Position numbers and translations under genes: made by a program. This document shows positions 1 to 6,375 of a stretch of 43,982 nucleotides of DNA, in pieces. Positions within the stretch are counted from its first letter, which is position 1; every line of letters starts with the position of its first letter. Source of the DNA: a virus; IMG/VR virus record IMGVR_UViG_3300007734_000693, positions 1-43,982 of that record. One strand, written 5' to 3'. The notes beneath the pieces are model-generated. The model was not told where the DNA came from, did not search any database, and was given only the letters and a program-made list of their open reading frames with translations.

Positions 1-395
1 CAAAAGAAGTAAAGCTAAAAATCAATTCATTTGACACAGATAGGGGTAATTATTGCGAAGGTAAATTTATGGAAAGTGCAGAAGATACAGCCCATTTAAT
101 AGTAGATAATCATGGGGAGGGCTGTAATACTTATAAGACTGCAAAAGAATACCTAAAAGAAAGAGACGAACTAATTGATACGGCAGATAAAGACGAAAAC
201 GGGGAATTTATCAACGGAGGATATGACATGGATAGGTTATTGGATGAATTGGATAAAAACTTCCTTAATAGTATATTAGATGACTATTTAATTATCCTTC
301 GCAATGAATACGAATATTTGACAAGTGATGAAAGTATTATTGAATTGATAGAAGCGAATGATTATGAATTTACAGAAAATGGAAAACTAATTTAA
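1..395 (+). CDS. Hypothetical acidic protein, 5'-truncated by window edge
   Basis: The frame is open from the first bases of the window to a TAA at 393-395, so the ATG at 69 is probably internal and the true start lies upstream. The visible part is strongly acidic, with many Asp and Glu, and looks helical in its second half (DRLLDELDKNFLNSILDDY). I do not recognise a family. Very small unknown genes follow on the same strand, as is usual for the early accessory region of a phage. Confidence 0.6.
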   Translation, partial: KEVKLKINSFDTDRGNYCEGKFMESAEDTAHLIVDNHGEGCNTYKTAKEYLKERDELIDTADKDENGEFINGGYDMDRLLDELDKNFLNSILDDYLIILRNEYEYLTSDESIIELIEANDYEFTENGKLI

Positions 396-421
396 TATTA
401 ACTATTTAAAGCTATTATACA

Positions 422-595
422 ATGGAAAATTTATTTGATTATTGCTGTGATTATATAGAATCAGCACATTTGCCAAGTGGAGAAATGGCAGCGAATGAGA
501 AAACATATAACCTTTGTGTAGATTATATTAATGACCCAATAGGGATGAGTGAAAATAAAAAACAATTATTAAAACAACTATTAAACTATAAATAA
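422..595 (+). CDS. Hypothetical protein, 57 aa
   Basis: A short frame from ATG 422 to TAA 593-595. The stop overlaps the next start by one base (taATG), the stop-start coupling seen elsewhere in this genome, which supports it being real. The peptide has three cysteines (two adjacent near residue 8) and a Lys/Leu-rich end. No family recognised. Confidence 0.55.
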   Translation: MENLFDYCCDYIESAHLPSGEMAANEKTYNLCVDYINDPIGMSENKKQLLKQLLNYK

Positions 596-870
596 TGATA
601 CAACACAACCAAGTAGGTAAGTATAGAAAGAAAGATGAAGTACTTAATGCAAAAGTAGGAAGGGTATTTGTTTTACCAAGTGGCAAAGAATACACTTTTG
701 AAAAGTACGAAAAAATAGGGCAAAAGTACTTTTTTACATTGCTGTATAAAGGAGTGAAATGTAGATTTAGGGAAGTTGATTTTAATACTTTAAATATTGA
801 ACAATGGGCAACAATGATGGAAGAAGAAATACAAAAAATAAATAGCGGATTTTATAACCCTTTAAATTAA
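595..870 (+). CDS. Hypothetical protein, 91 aa
   Basis: Starts on an ATG that overlaps the previous stop by one base. The sequence is basic at the N-terminus (KYRKKDEVLNAK) with a beta-rich middle (RVFVLPSGKEYTFEKYEKIG) and an aromatic pattern that could form a small barrel or SH3-like fold. This fold idea is only inference. No motif for an enzyme is visible. Confidence 0.6.
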   Translation: MIQHNQVGKYRKKDEVLNAKVGRVFVLPSGKEYTFEKYEKIGQKYFFTLLYKGVKCRFREVDFNTLNIEQWATMMEEEIQKINSGFYNPLN

Positions 871-875
871 ATACA

Positions 876-1091
876 ATGACCACACACACAATTTTAGGCT
901 TTAATTTTCATATACAATGGGATGAGAAAGGGATTGAAGGAGTAGACCAACACTTCCATATTTGGAGGGATAGGGCAGCACCCGTTCCCGAAAACCAGGA
1001 AATAATTAATATTATCCTCGATACCTATAATCAAATTAAAGAGATGCAAAAACCTATCCTATTAAATAAATATGAAGGGGTTGAAAAATAA
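876..1091 (+). CDS. Hypothetical protein, 71 aa
   Basis: Five bases after the preceding stop, in the same operon-like run. It contains a His/Trp-rich stretch (QWDEKGIEGVDQHFHIWRDR) and a helical C-terminus. No family recognised. Its end overlaps a TAAATTTG element (1089-1096) that may drive the next gene. Confidence 0.55.
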   Translation: MTTHTILGFNFHIQWDEKGIEGVDQHFHIWRDRAAPVPENQEIINIILDTYNQIKEMQKPILLNKYEGVEK

Positions 1092-1096
1092 ATTTG
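1089..1096 (+). promoter_or_regulatory. Candidate -7 element TAAATTTG
   Basis: This matches the Bacteroidota -7 consensus TAnnTTTG exactly and lies 52 bases before the ATG at 1149. No good TTTG is seen 19-20 bases upstream, so only half of the promoter is supported. Confidence 0.35.
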
Positions 1097-1148
1097 CGAT
1101 TCTCAATTAAACGTAATATTTTTACACTACACTTTAAAACTAAGCAAA

Positions 1149-1760
1149 ATGAAAACAGAAAACTTCCAAAATTTAATTAACCTAATTACGGGTAGGGACT
1201 TTCAAATTAAAACAGTAGATACAGAACTACAATTTGAAAAGGAGTATTTAATTTATAGGGTATTGCCTGTAAGTAAAAGAACTGTCAATTTTGTATGGAA
1301 AACGCCAAAATCGGAGGATAAAATGCTACGTTCATTCATTACATCATTTACCAGTAAGTATAGAGAGCCAAATCCTGCAAATTATAGGACTTGTTCACCC
1401 TATTTTTCCCCAAGTTGGAATGAAATGACAGTAGAAAGCCAAGAATTTGCCTATATGCACCATTCAAGCAATATGTATAGTAAAGCAGAACTATTAAAGC
1501 AGGTTGAAAACAATTTTTCAAATGAAAGTATTAGTTCGGGGCTTATTAAATATGGCTTTTATAACACTGAATATGGTATTGGTATATTTTGTTTTTGGAT
1601 GACAGAAGGAGTGCAAAAAGCTATTAATGTAATGAAACAACATTTACAAAAACTATCCCTACCATATACAAATGAATTTTCGGATGCAAGGTGGGTATAT
1701 CGTTTTAAATTAGGATTGACAAAAGAAAGCCATTTATCAATAATTAACCAACTTAACTAA
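1149..1760 (+). CDS. Hypothetical protein, 203 aa
   Basis: The largest gene of the left accessory block. It begins after a 57-base AT-rich leader. The protein is mixed alpha/beta and rich in Tyr, Phe and Ser. A central segment (ISSGLIKYGFYNTEYGIGIF) is aromatic and probably beta-structured, but is not a clean membrane helix. I see no catalytic motif and assign no function. Confidence 0.65.
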   Translation: MKTENFQNLINLITGRDFQIKTVDTELQFEKEYLIYRVLPVSKRTVNFVWKTPKSEDKMLRSFITSFTSKYREPNPANYRTCSPYFSPSWNEMTVESQEFAYMHHSSNMYSKAELLKQVENNFSNESISSGLIKYGFYNTEYGIGIFCFWMTEGVQKAINVMKQHLQKLSLPYTNEFSDARWVYRFKLGLTKESHLSIINQLN

Positions 1761-1786
1761 TTAACCAACTATAAAAATCAAACACA

Positions 1787-1942
1787 ATGAGACAGAACAA
1801 CCAATCAAAGCAGTATTTTCAATTTGACCTTACTATTCCCTTATTAGGTATTATTATCTTATTATTATTGGGTATTAGCTCATGTAGTAGGGATGGGTAT
1901 GGATGTCATGGAAGGGGAAAATACATAACCAGGGTAAGGTAA
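1787..1942 (+). CDS. Small putative lipoprotein, 51 aa
   Basis: ATG 1787 to TAA 1940-1942. A polar N-terminus is followed by a hydrophobic run at about residues 15-31 and then I30-S31-S32-C33, which fits a lipobox just before a Cys. A short Gly/Cys/Arg-rich mature tail follows. Small lipoproteins of phages are often surface or exclusion factors, but that role is inference here. The charge in the n-region is modest, so a plain single-pass peptide is the alternative. Confidence 0.55.
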   Translation: MRQNNQSKQYFQFDLTIPLLGIIILLLLGISSCSRDGYGCHGRGKYITRVR

Positions 1943-1967
1943 TTTTAAACTAATTAAAACCTATACA

Positions 1968-2246
1968 ATGAAATACGATATTAATAATACGGCAGTAGTT
2001 CCTTATATAGTAGCTGAAAGGGCTTTATGGAATGTTATTGAAGGGGATAAAAGATATAGTAATTTAGAGCCTTCAAAGATAGCCGAAATGGTATCTATAC
2101 ATACCCCTTCATTAGTAGAAAAGGCAGAAAGGATATTTAATGCAAATGCCAACTTTAGAAAGCAGCTATTAGATAAAAGAAGGGATATAAGGTACACATT
2201 GGAAATGTTTATGGAACATTGGGGTAAAGCCCTTTTAAAGGGATAA
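1968..2246 (+). CDS. Hypothetical protein, 92 aa
   Basis: Starts 25 bases after the lipoprotein-like gene. Mostly helical and basic, with a segment like LLDKRRDIRYTLEMFMEHWG near the C-terminus. No domain recognised. An antisense frame over the same bases is treated as a shadow. Confidence 0.6.
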   Translation: MKYDINNTAVVPYIVAERALWNVIEGDKRYSNLEPSKIAEMVSIHTPSLVEKAERIFNANANFRKQLLDKRRDIRYTLEMFMEHWGKALLKG

Positions 2247-2290
2247 ACAGAATAAAGAAAGATATTAATTAACCCCTAAAAACTTTAACT

Positions 2291-2401
2291 ATGCTTACAT
2301 TAGCAATCTTCCCTAATTGTACTGGGAAATTTAAAGAAAGGATGCAGATATTAGGGATATGCCTAATAATAGATGCAGCTTATATAGTACCTCATTTATA
2401 A
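2291..2401 (+). CDS. Possible small protein, 36 aa
   Basis: A short frame from ATG 2291 to TAA 2399-2401 that fills the gap between two likely genes. It is hydrophobic near its end (ILGICLIIDAAYIV). Weak case: there is no coupling or family support, only position and the lack of another explanation. Confidence 0.3.
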   Translation: MLTLAIFPNCTGKFKERMQILGICLIIDAAYIVPHL

Positions 2402-2425
2402 ATTAAAAACTAAAACAATAAAATC

Positions 2426-3034
2426 ATGAAAAAGCTAATTAAATATTGTAAAGAAAATGGTATTGATATTGAAATTAAAGGGGATAATCTAACTGTGGGA
2501 GGTTCTCTTTACCTTCAAGGTACTGGCATCACATCACTTCCCGATAATCTAACTGTGGGAGGTAATCTTTACCTTCAAGGTACTGGCATCACAAATAGAG
2601 AAGTAAAAAAGCCAATAACTAACTTAATAAAATTCAAAAATAAATACATAAGTGCCGATGGCTTATTTTCTGAAATAATAAATAAGAAAGGCAATATATA
2701 CACTATTAGAAATATTGGTAAAAAAGTAAACGGATACCTAATAACAGACGGCAAATTCACTCATGCCCACGCAGAAACAATCCAAAAAGCAAAGGATGAT
2801 TTTAGATTTAAAGTAATTTCAGAAAAGCTAAAAAATGAGCCTATAAAAAAGGATACAGTAATAAATATTCAATATTATAGGTTAGTAACTGGTGCTTGTG
2901 AATCAGGAGTAAAGCAATGGATGGAACAAAATAACATTAAAAAGGAAAGCTACAAGGCATCTGAATTACTGCCATTGCTTGAAAAAACAAATGCTTATGG
3001 ATTGGATAGATTTAAAAAACTAATAACCTTTTAA
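2426..3034 (+). CDS. Leucine-rich-repeat phage protein, 202 aa
   Basis: Residues about 20-59 hold two copies of a 20-residue unit of the type DNLTVGG-LYLQGTGITSLP, a short leucine-rich repeat common in phage and Bacteroidota proteins. The rest (about 60-202) is a separate domain with the pattern TDGKFTHAHAETIQKAKDDF and later YYRLVTGACESGVKQWMEQN. I associate that tail with many phage LRR proteins of unknown function. Copies in other phages carry more repeats, so this one looks shortened. A protein-binding role is inferred from the repeat type only. Confidence 0.75.
   Translation: MKKLIKYCKENGIDIEIKGDNLTVGGSLYLQGTGITSLPDNLTVGGNLYLQGTGITNREVKKPITNLIKFKNKYISADGLFSEIINKKGNIYTIRNIGKKVNGYLITDGKFTHAHAETIQKAKDDFRFKVISEKLKNEPIKKDTVINIQYYRLVTGACESGVKQWMEQNNIKKESYKASELLPLLEKTNAYGLDRFKKLITF
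2483..2593 (+). repeat. 60-bp tandem repeat inside the LRR gene
   Basis: Two copies with an exact 60-base period (2483-2542 and 2543-2593, the second cut short). They differ at only a few bases around the Ser/Asn codon. The near-identity at DNA level, including silent positions, indicates recent duplication or slippage, so copy number could vary between relatives. Confidence 0.85.
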
Positions 3035-3037
3035 AAA

Positions 3038-3133
3038 ATGAAACAAGCAATCAAAGATTATTTTAAAGAAAAGACTAATTGGCAATTCCTGGCATTTGGG
3101 GTATTCATAATGTGTATGAAGGGATGTGGATAG
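3038..3133 (+). CDS. Tiny membrane or lipoprotein-like peptide, 31 aa
   Basis: ATG 3038 lies four bases after the previous stop and the frame ends at TAG 3131-3133. A charged N-terminal half (KDYFKEK) is followed by a hydrophobic stretch (FLAFGVFIMCMKGCG) with two Cys near the end. It resembles a truncated single-pass peptide. Confidence is limited by its size. Confidence 0.4.
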   Translation: MKQAIKDYFKEKTNWQFLAFGVFIMCMKGCG

Positions 3134-3193
3134 CCTATACTTACCTATTGATGTTTGGAAAATAAAATTTAAAAAAACATAAACTCAAAAATT

Positions 3194-3451
3194 ATGACAA
3201 AAACATTCACCGAAATTGGGAAAACCCCCGTTACAAATTTCCATGCCGAAGTTCCTACTTTCACCCAACCCAAAGTATTAGACCAATACATGAATGATGA
3301 AGGGGAGACAATGCTGATACTTGATAATGGAAGGGAGACTTTATTAACAAGATATGAAGCAATGTGGAATATCCCAAAGGGGAAAATAATAACCGATAAA
3401 AAGTATAAAGGGGAGAATTGCGATAAGCGATATTTATACTTAAATAAATAA
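3194..3451 (+). CDS. Hypothetical protein, 85 aa
   Basis: Clear start and stop with phage-like composition. The C-terminal half is basic (GKIITDKKYKGENCDKRYLY). Two antisense frames over it have unnatural hydrophobic composition and are shadows. No function assigned. Confidence 0.6.
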   Translation: MTKTFTEIGKTPVTNFHAEVPTFTQPKVLDQYMNDEGETMLILDNGRETLLTRYEAMWNIPKGKIITDKKYKGENCDKRYLYLNK

Positions 3452-3483
3452 TTTGGAAACGTAATAAACATACATTAAATTTG
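3452..3483 (+). promoter_or_regulatory. Promoter, TTTG-N20-TAAATTTG
   Basis: TTTG at 3452-3455, 20 bases, then TAAATTTG at 3476-3483. Both elements and the spacing match the Bacteroidota housekeeping promoter. The -7 element ends only five bases before ATG 3489, so the transcript would start at or next to the start codon, making the mRNA leaderless or nearly so. Confidence 0.7.
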
Positions 3484-3488
3484 CAATC

Positions 3489-3686
3489 ATGAAGAAAGGA
3501 ATAGAGTATGAACAAGCAATGGATATTTTGGAAACATTGGACTTATCCGAACAGACATTTATAGAAGTGGATAGTCTAAGGAACTTTAGAAAGTACTTGT
3601 CCGAAATAATCGCTAAAAAGAAACTACATAATCAATATACTACAAGATTAGAAGGGGATAAATTAAAGGTAGTAAGGATTAGGTAG
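3489..3686 (+). CDS. Hypothetical protein, 65 aa
   Basis: First gene after a strong promoter whose start site should fall almost on its ATG. Helical at the N-terminus (GIEYEQAMDILETLDLSEQ) and basic at the C-terminus (TRLEGDKLKVVRIR). It is small and charged, as many early phage host-takeover proteins are, but the role is unknown. Confidence 0.65.
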   Translation: MKKGIEYEQAMDILETLDLSEQTFIEVDSLRNFRKYLSEIIAKKKLHNQYTTRLEGDKLKVVRIR

Positions 3687-3727
3687 TAAAGGGGGAGCGT
3701 AATTTTAACACACTAAAAATAAATAAG

Positions 3728-4081
3728 ATGAAAACAGTAATTAGAAAAAATACATGGCTAACAAGAGGTTTTATGGATTTTGGATGGGGAAACGGTTATG
3801 TACTTATTCCAAAAGGGAATAAATTACATGGCGTATCGTACCAAGATATAGAAATAGATGTGCATGGGGGATTAACATTTTCTACATTAGTTGATGAAGA
3901 AATGGCTGATGATTGGAATGGGTTATTGGATAAAGAAGATATTGGGAAATGGTGTGTAGGATTTGATACAGTCCATTATTCAGATAGTTTATCCAAATGG
4001 TCAAAAGGTGAAGTACTGAAAGAAACTGAAAGGTTAAAGGAACTTTTATTATCCTACGAATTGACTTTTGAAACTAAATAG
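3728..4081 (+). CDS. Conserved phage hypothetical protein, 117 aa
   Basis: It has the recognisable pattern GYVLIPKGNKLHG, then VHGGLTF, then KWCVGFDTVHY-D, seen in small phage proteins of unknown function. The conserved His, Gly, Asp and Cys residues suggest a compact ligand or metal site, but I know of no established activity. It is followed by a charged helix. It sits in a run of separately started small genes. Confidence 0.7.
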   Translation: MKTVIRKNTWLTRGFMDFGWGNGYVLIPKGNKLHGVSYQDIEIDVHGGLTFSTLVDEEMADDWNGLLDKEDIGKWCVGFDTVHYSDSLSKWSKGEVLKETERLKELLLSYELTFETK

Positions 4082-4113
4082 AATTAATTTTAACACACTT
4101 TAAATAAAACAAA

Positions 4114-4395
4114 ATGAAAACAAAATTAGTATTAGACATCCATCGTGTAGGGTATTTTTTAGGGGAACTATCTACTGTAATAGCAAGGCATAATCAAGGG
4201 GATATTAATATAGGGCTGAATGACTTAGTATCATTCGTTAAAATTAGAATATCCTTATTGGGAAGTGTATGGAAGGATGAGGTATGCCAGTTCCCCGAAA
4301 ATTCATCCGATACCGTAATAGTAAGCGATAAAGAAGGAGTATATCTTACCATTACAGAAATAGAATTGCATGAATTAGTAGAGGAAACTAATTAA
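4114..4395 (+). CDS. Hypothetical protein, 93 aa
   Basis: Starts after a 32-base A-rich leader typical of this genome. Predicted alpha/beta with an acidic C-terminus (TEIELHELVEETN). No family recognised. Confidence 0.6.
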   Translation: MKTKLVLDIHRVGYFLGELSTVIARHNQGDINIGLNDLVSFVKIRISLLGSVWKDEVCQFPENSSDTVIVSDKEGVYLTITEIELHELVEETN

Positions 4396-4417
4396 TTAAC
4401 AATTAAAAAATTAGAGT

Positions 4418-4648
4418 ATGTATAGGCGTACAATTAAATATTCTGCTAAGATATATGCAGCGAATGTTATTAGACAAGCAATAGGGTTAAGTGCAGGACT
4501 TAATACAAATACACCAATAGAAGATACAGAAGTTTTTATACAAGAATTGCATAAGATAGCAACTGAACTTTCCCCTATTTGGGCATCCGAAATAGACGAA
4601 TGTTTAAAAATAGCAATTGAACTTGAAAACAACAAAAAAGCACGCTAA
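4418..4648 (+). CDS. Hypothetical helical protein, 76 aa
   Basis: All-helical composition with a basic N-terminus (MYRRTIKYSAKIYA) and an amphipathic C-terminal half. Its last codons and stop form the left arm of a hairpin (4640-4668). No domain recognised. The antisense frame over it is a shadow. Confidence 0.6.
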   Translation: MYRRTIKYSAKIYAANVIRQAIGLSAGLNTNTPIEDTEVFIQELHKIATELSPIWASEIDECLKIAIELENNKKAR

Positions 4649-4668
4649 CAAAAATAAAGTTAGTGTGC
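4640..4668 (+). other. Stem-loop spanning a stop codon
   Basis: GCACGCTAAC (4640-4649) pairs with GTTAGTGTGC (4659-4668), ten pairs with one G-U, around a 9-base A-rich loop. It includes the stop of the upstream gene. No T-run follows on the + strand, so it is not a normal terminator. It may protect or separate mRNA segments. Confidence 0.5.
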
Positions 4669-4687
4669 AAAAAACAAGTTATTAATC

Positions 4688-4897
4688 ATGGAAAATAAAT
4701 ACCAATTAGACGAATATGTGGTTTATCAAGGGGTAGTTTGCCAAGTAAGGTGTATTTATACTGACTTAAAACAATACAACCTTACAAGGGTGTTCCCTAA
4801 TGACCCATTTTGGAAAGTAAGAATAAGCGAAGAACTTATTGAAAAATGGGATGGCACAATTCTACCAACAATTTTTCACGCAAATTTAAAGCCATGA
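4688..4897 (+). CDS. Hypothetical protein, 69 aa
   Basis: Beta-rich start (YQLDEYVVYQGVVCQVRCIY) suggesting a small barrel. The stop overlaps the next ATG by four bases (ATGA), so the two are likely translated together. Function unknown. Confidence 0.6.
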   Translation: MENKYQLDEYVVYQGVVCQVRCIYTDLKQYNLTRVFPNDPFWKVRISEELIEKWDGTILPTIFHANLKP

Positions 4898-5010
4898 CAA
4901 TTACCGACTGTATCATATTAACTATGATTATTGATTTTTCTTTTGTGTTACTTGTACTTACAATATGGGGTATAAATATGTGGGATAAAAAAGATGATAC
5001 TTATTTTTAA
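4894..5010 (+). CDS. Single-pass membrane peptide, 38 aa
   Basis: ATG 4894 overlaps the previous stop (ATGA) and the frame ends at TAA 5008-5010. Almost the entire first 28 residues are hydrophobic (CIILTMIIDFSFVLLVLTIW), followed by a charged tail (DKKDD). The overlap and the clean membrane segment support a real gene. It could act at the envelope, but nothing identifies a role. Confidence 0.55.
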   Translation: MTITDCIILTMIIDFSFVLLVLTIWGINMWDKKDDTYF

Positions 5011-5025
5011 TCTAAAACAATAAAT

Positions 5026-5457
5026 ATGACTTACAAATTAAATTCAATGATTCAAGCGGAGAAAGTTACACACTTACTTCACTTGGTAAAAACAAATTGG
5101 AGTGAATTGCCTTATTGGTTTACTAATGAGTACGAACAAGGAAAAGCTACAATAGGGATTAATGGTATTTATTTTAGCAATTTTGGTTCTGAATTAAATA
5201 CAGAATATGCCCAAAAAGGTAATTATTTAGTTTTCCATTCTGGTCAATTACATTCAATCCCTTCTTTAGAATTTGAAAAATTATATTCTATTGAAACAGA
5301 ATTTAAACTATTCACTAAAGAAGAAGTAGTTAAGTTATTAAACTTGCTTATTGAAAACCCTGGGGTTATTCATGATGCCATCACTAATGAGCATACAGAA
5401 GTAGACGGGGAAGAATTATTTGATACAGCAATAAATTTATTAACCGTTTATCCATAA
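5026..5457 (+). CDS. Hypothetical protein, 143 aa
   Basis: Last gene of the left block. Residues about 45-90 look beta-rich (ATIGINGIYFSNFGSEL) and the C-terminal third is helical and acidic. No known motif. A structured RNA element starts about 50 bases beyond its stop. Confidence 0.65.
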   Translation: MTYKLNSMIQAEKVTHLLHLVKTNWSELPYWFTNEYEQGKATIGINGIYFSNFGSELNTEYAQKGNYLVFHSGQLHSIPSLEFEKLYSIETEFKLFTKEEVVKLLNLLIENPGVIHDAITNEHTEVDGEELFDTAINLLTVYP

Positions 5458-5506
5458 ATTTTTAAACCAGGTTTATTAATTCTTTGTGAAATGAAGGGCG
5501 GTTGAT

Positions 5507-5600
5507 AGGGCAGGGGAAAAATAAAGCCGAGTTACCTAACGGTAATTCTTCAACGACCAGCAATCGGTTGGGCTGAATAAAGCACCTCTGCTCTTTTTTT
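5507..5600 (+). ncRNA. Candidate structured RNA with U-tract end
   Basis: A long-range helix pairs 5507-5516 with 5585-5594 (GGGCAGGGG with CCTCTGCTC, all nine positions pairing with two G-U, plus an A-U). Inside it AGCC (5525-5528) pairs with GGCT (5571-5574), enclosing two hairpins: GAGTTACC/GGTAATTC with a TAAC loop (5529-5548) and CGACC/GGTTG (5554-5570). Seven Ts follow the closing helix. A second GGTTG at 5500-5504 could compete for CGACC. Only a weak promoter is visible upstream (TTTG at 5483-5486), so the RNA may be processed from the upstream transcript. No known family recognised. Confidence 0.55.
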
Positions 5601-5621
5601 ATTTTATATATCCCCTAAAAT

Positions 5622-5653
5622 AAAAACCCCTCAACGTAGAGAACGTAAGGGGG
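5622..5653 (-). terminator. Intrinsic terminator of the minus-strand gene
   Basis: CCCCT-ACGT pairs with ACGT-AGGGG around a short AGAGA loop (5627-5653, small bulge). Read on the minus strand, the hairpin is followed by TTTTTATTTTA. It lies about 100 bases beyond the stop of the minus-strand gene at 5751. Confidence 0.7.
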
Positions 5654-5750
5654 TAATTTAACTTTAACCAAAACTAAACTGCTATATGAGAAAAAAACCT
5701 GCTGTAATAGTAAAGATAGGGTATTGTTTTTATTTATGCAAGGGGTATTT

Positions 5751-5993
5751 TTAATTCCAATAAATTGAGTAGTATAAACTATCTCTTAAAATAGCTATTC
5801 CATTATATGCCACAACTCTAAATCCCCTATTGGTAAGTTCGTTTAATATTTCATTATCTAATGATTTATATATATGGGAAACAGTCTTACCTTGTTCTGC
5901 CGCAGATTTAATATCTACTAAAATATTATGTAGTTCATTTTTTGATATAGAACTTACAATTTGTTTTGCTTCTTGTGCATTAAAATCGTTCAT
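5751..5993 (-). CDS. Conserved phage hypothetical protein, 80 aa
   Basis: One of only two likely minus-strand genes here. I chose the ATG at 5993 (MNDFNAQEAKQIV), not the longer frame to 6029. The longer frame starts on TTG inside the promoter, and a middle ATG at 6014 would lie upstream of the expected transcript start. The body (a helical segment ending AAEQGKTVSHIYKSLDNE, then LTNRGFRVVAYNGIAILRD and YYSIYW) matches a small family common in phages, with no function known to me. Its divergent position opposite a Cro-like gene suggests a place in a regulatory switch. Confidence 0.75.
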   Translation of the reverse strand: MNDFNAQEAKQIVSSISKNELHNILVDIKSAAEQGKTVSHIYKSLDNEILNELTNRGFRVVAYNGIAILRDSLYYSIYWN

Positions 5994-6016
5994 GATGTAT
6001 TTTGTTTTGTACATTG

Positions 6017-6047
6017 CAAATATAGGCAAATATTTTAAATAGAGAAA
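6017..6047 (-). promoter_or_regulatory. Minus-strand promoter, TTTC-N19-TATATTTG
   Basis: Read on the minus strand, TATATTTG (6024-6017) is an exact -7 match, with TTTC (6047-6044) 19 bases upstream. The transcript should start near 6010, just before the ATG at 5993. The -35 side overlaps the AAATATTT repeats, so a bound repressor could block it. Confidence 0.65.
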
Positions 6048-6052
6048 TATTT
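6028..6052. promoter_or_regulatory. Possible operator: two AAATATTT sites
   Basis: Two identical palindromic octamers (6028-6035 and 6045-6052) lie 17 bases apart centre to centre between the divergent promoters. A dimeric regulator such as the adjacent Cro-like protein could bind there. AT-rich octamers arise easily by chance in this genome, so this is tentative. Confidence 0.3.
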
Positions 6053-6094
6053 AATGAAAATTAAAATAAATTTCTTTTGTAATGAAAAACCTTA

Positions 6095-6102
6095 TATATT
6101 TG
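6095..6102 (+). promoter_or_regulatory. -7 element TATATTTG before the Cro-like gene
   Basis: Exact TAnnTTTG match 20 bases before the ATG at 6123. The nearest upstream TTTG (6076-6079) is 15 bases away, shorter than usual. It mirrors the minus-strand promoter, making a divergent pair. It also shows that the in-frame ATG at 6054 is upstream of the transcript. Confidence 0.55.
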
Positions 6103-6122
6103 CTGAAACAAAAATAAACAAC

Positions 6123-6314
6123 ATGGAAAAAGTCAAATTAACTATCCCCGAACAAATTAGGGTAGCATTAGATGGTAGAACTCAAAGGTGGTTGTCTTTT
6201 GAGACAAGAATACCAGAGCCAGATGTATCTGAAAAAATGAAAGGTAAGGCTGAATTTACTAAGGCAGAATTGGCTAAAATTGAAGCAAGGTTAAACTTTA
6301 AGGTAGAATATTAA
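6123..6314 (+). CDS. Cro-like small DNA-binding regulator, 63 aa
   Basis: I chose ATG 6123 because the longer frame from 6054 would start before the -7 element. The protein (IRVALDGRTQRWLSFETRIP, then EPDVSEKMKGK and FTKAELAKIEARL) follows the layout of phage Cro/XRE mini-repressors: a helix, a recognition-type turn and a last helix. The expected partner is operator DNA in the divergent intergenic region. An intrinsic terminator follows immediately, so it is its own short transcription unit. Direct evidence for DNA binding is lacking. Confidence 0.65.
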   Translation: MEKVKLTIPEQIRVALDGRTQRWLSFETRIPEPDVSEKMKGKAEFTKAELAKIEARLNFKVEY

Positions 6315-6315
6315 T

Positions 6316-6356
6316 GGTGCGTAGTTATCGGTAAATGATAATTAATGCACCTTTTT
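6316..6356 (+). terminator. Intrinsic terminator after the Cro-like gene
   Basis: GGTGC/GCACC (6316-6320 with 6347-6351) plus TAGTTATC/GATAATTA form a long stem with a short loop, followed by TTTTT (6352-6356). It lies between the regulator and the replication genes, so it could also attenuate read-through into them. Confidence 0.8.
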
Positions 6357-6375
6357 AAATTATTAACAGTAACGA

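Noticed and set aside
5686-5754. 22-residue plus-strand frame (MRKKPAVIVKIGYC-)
   Set aside because: It overlaps the end of a better-supported minus-strand gene, is very short, and has no coupling or promoter. The leader does look Bacteroidota-like, so it remains a weak possibility.
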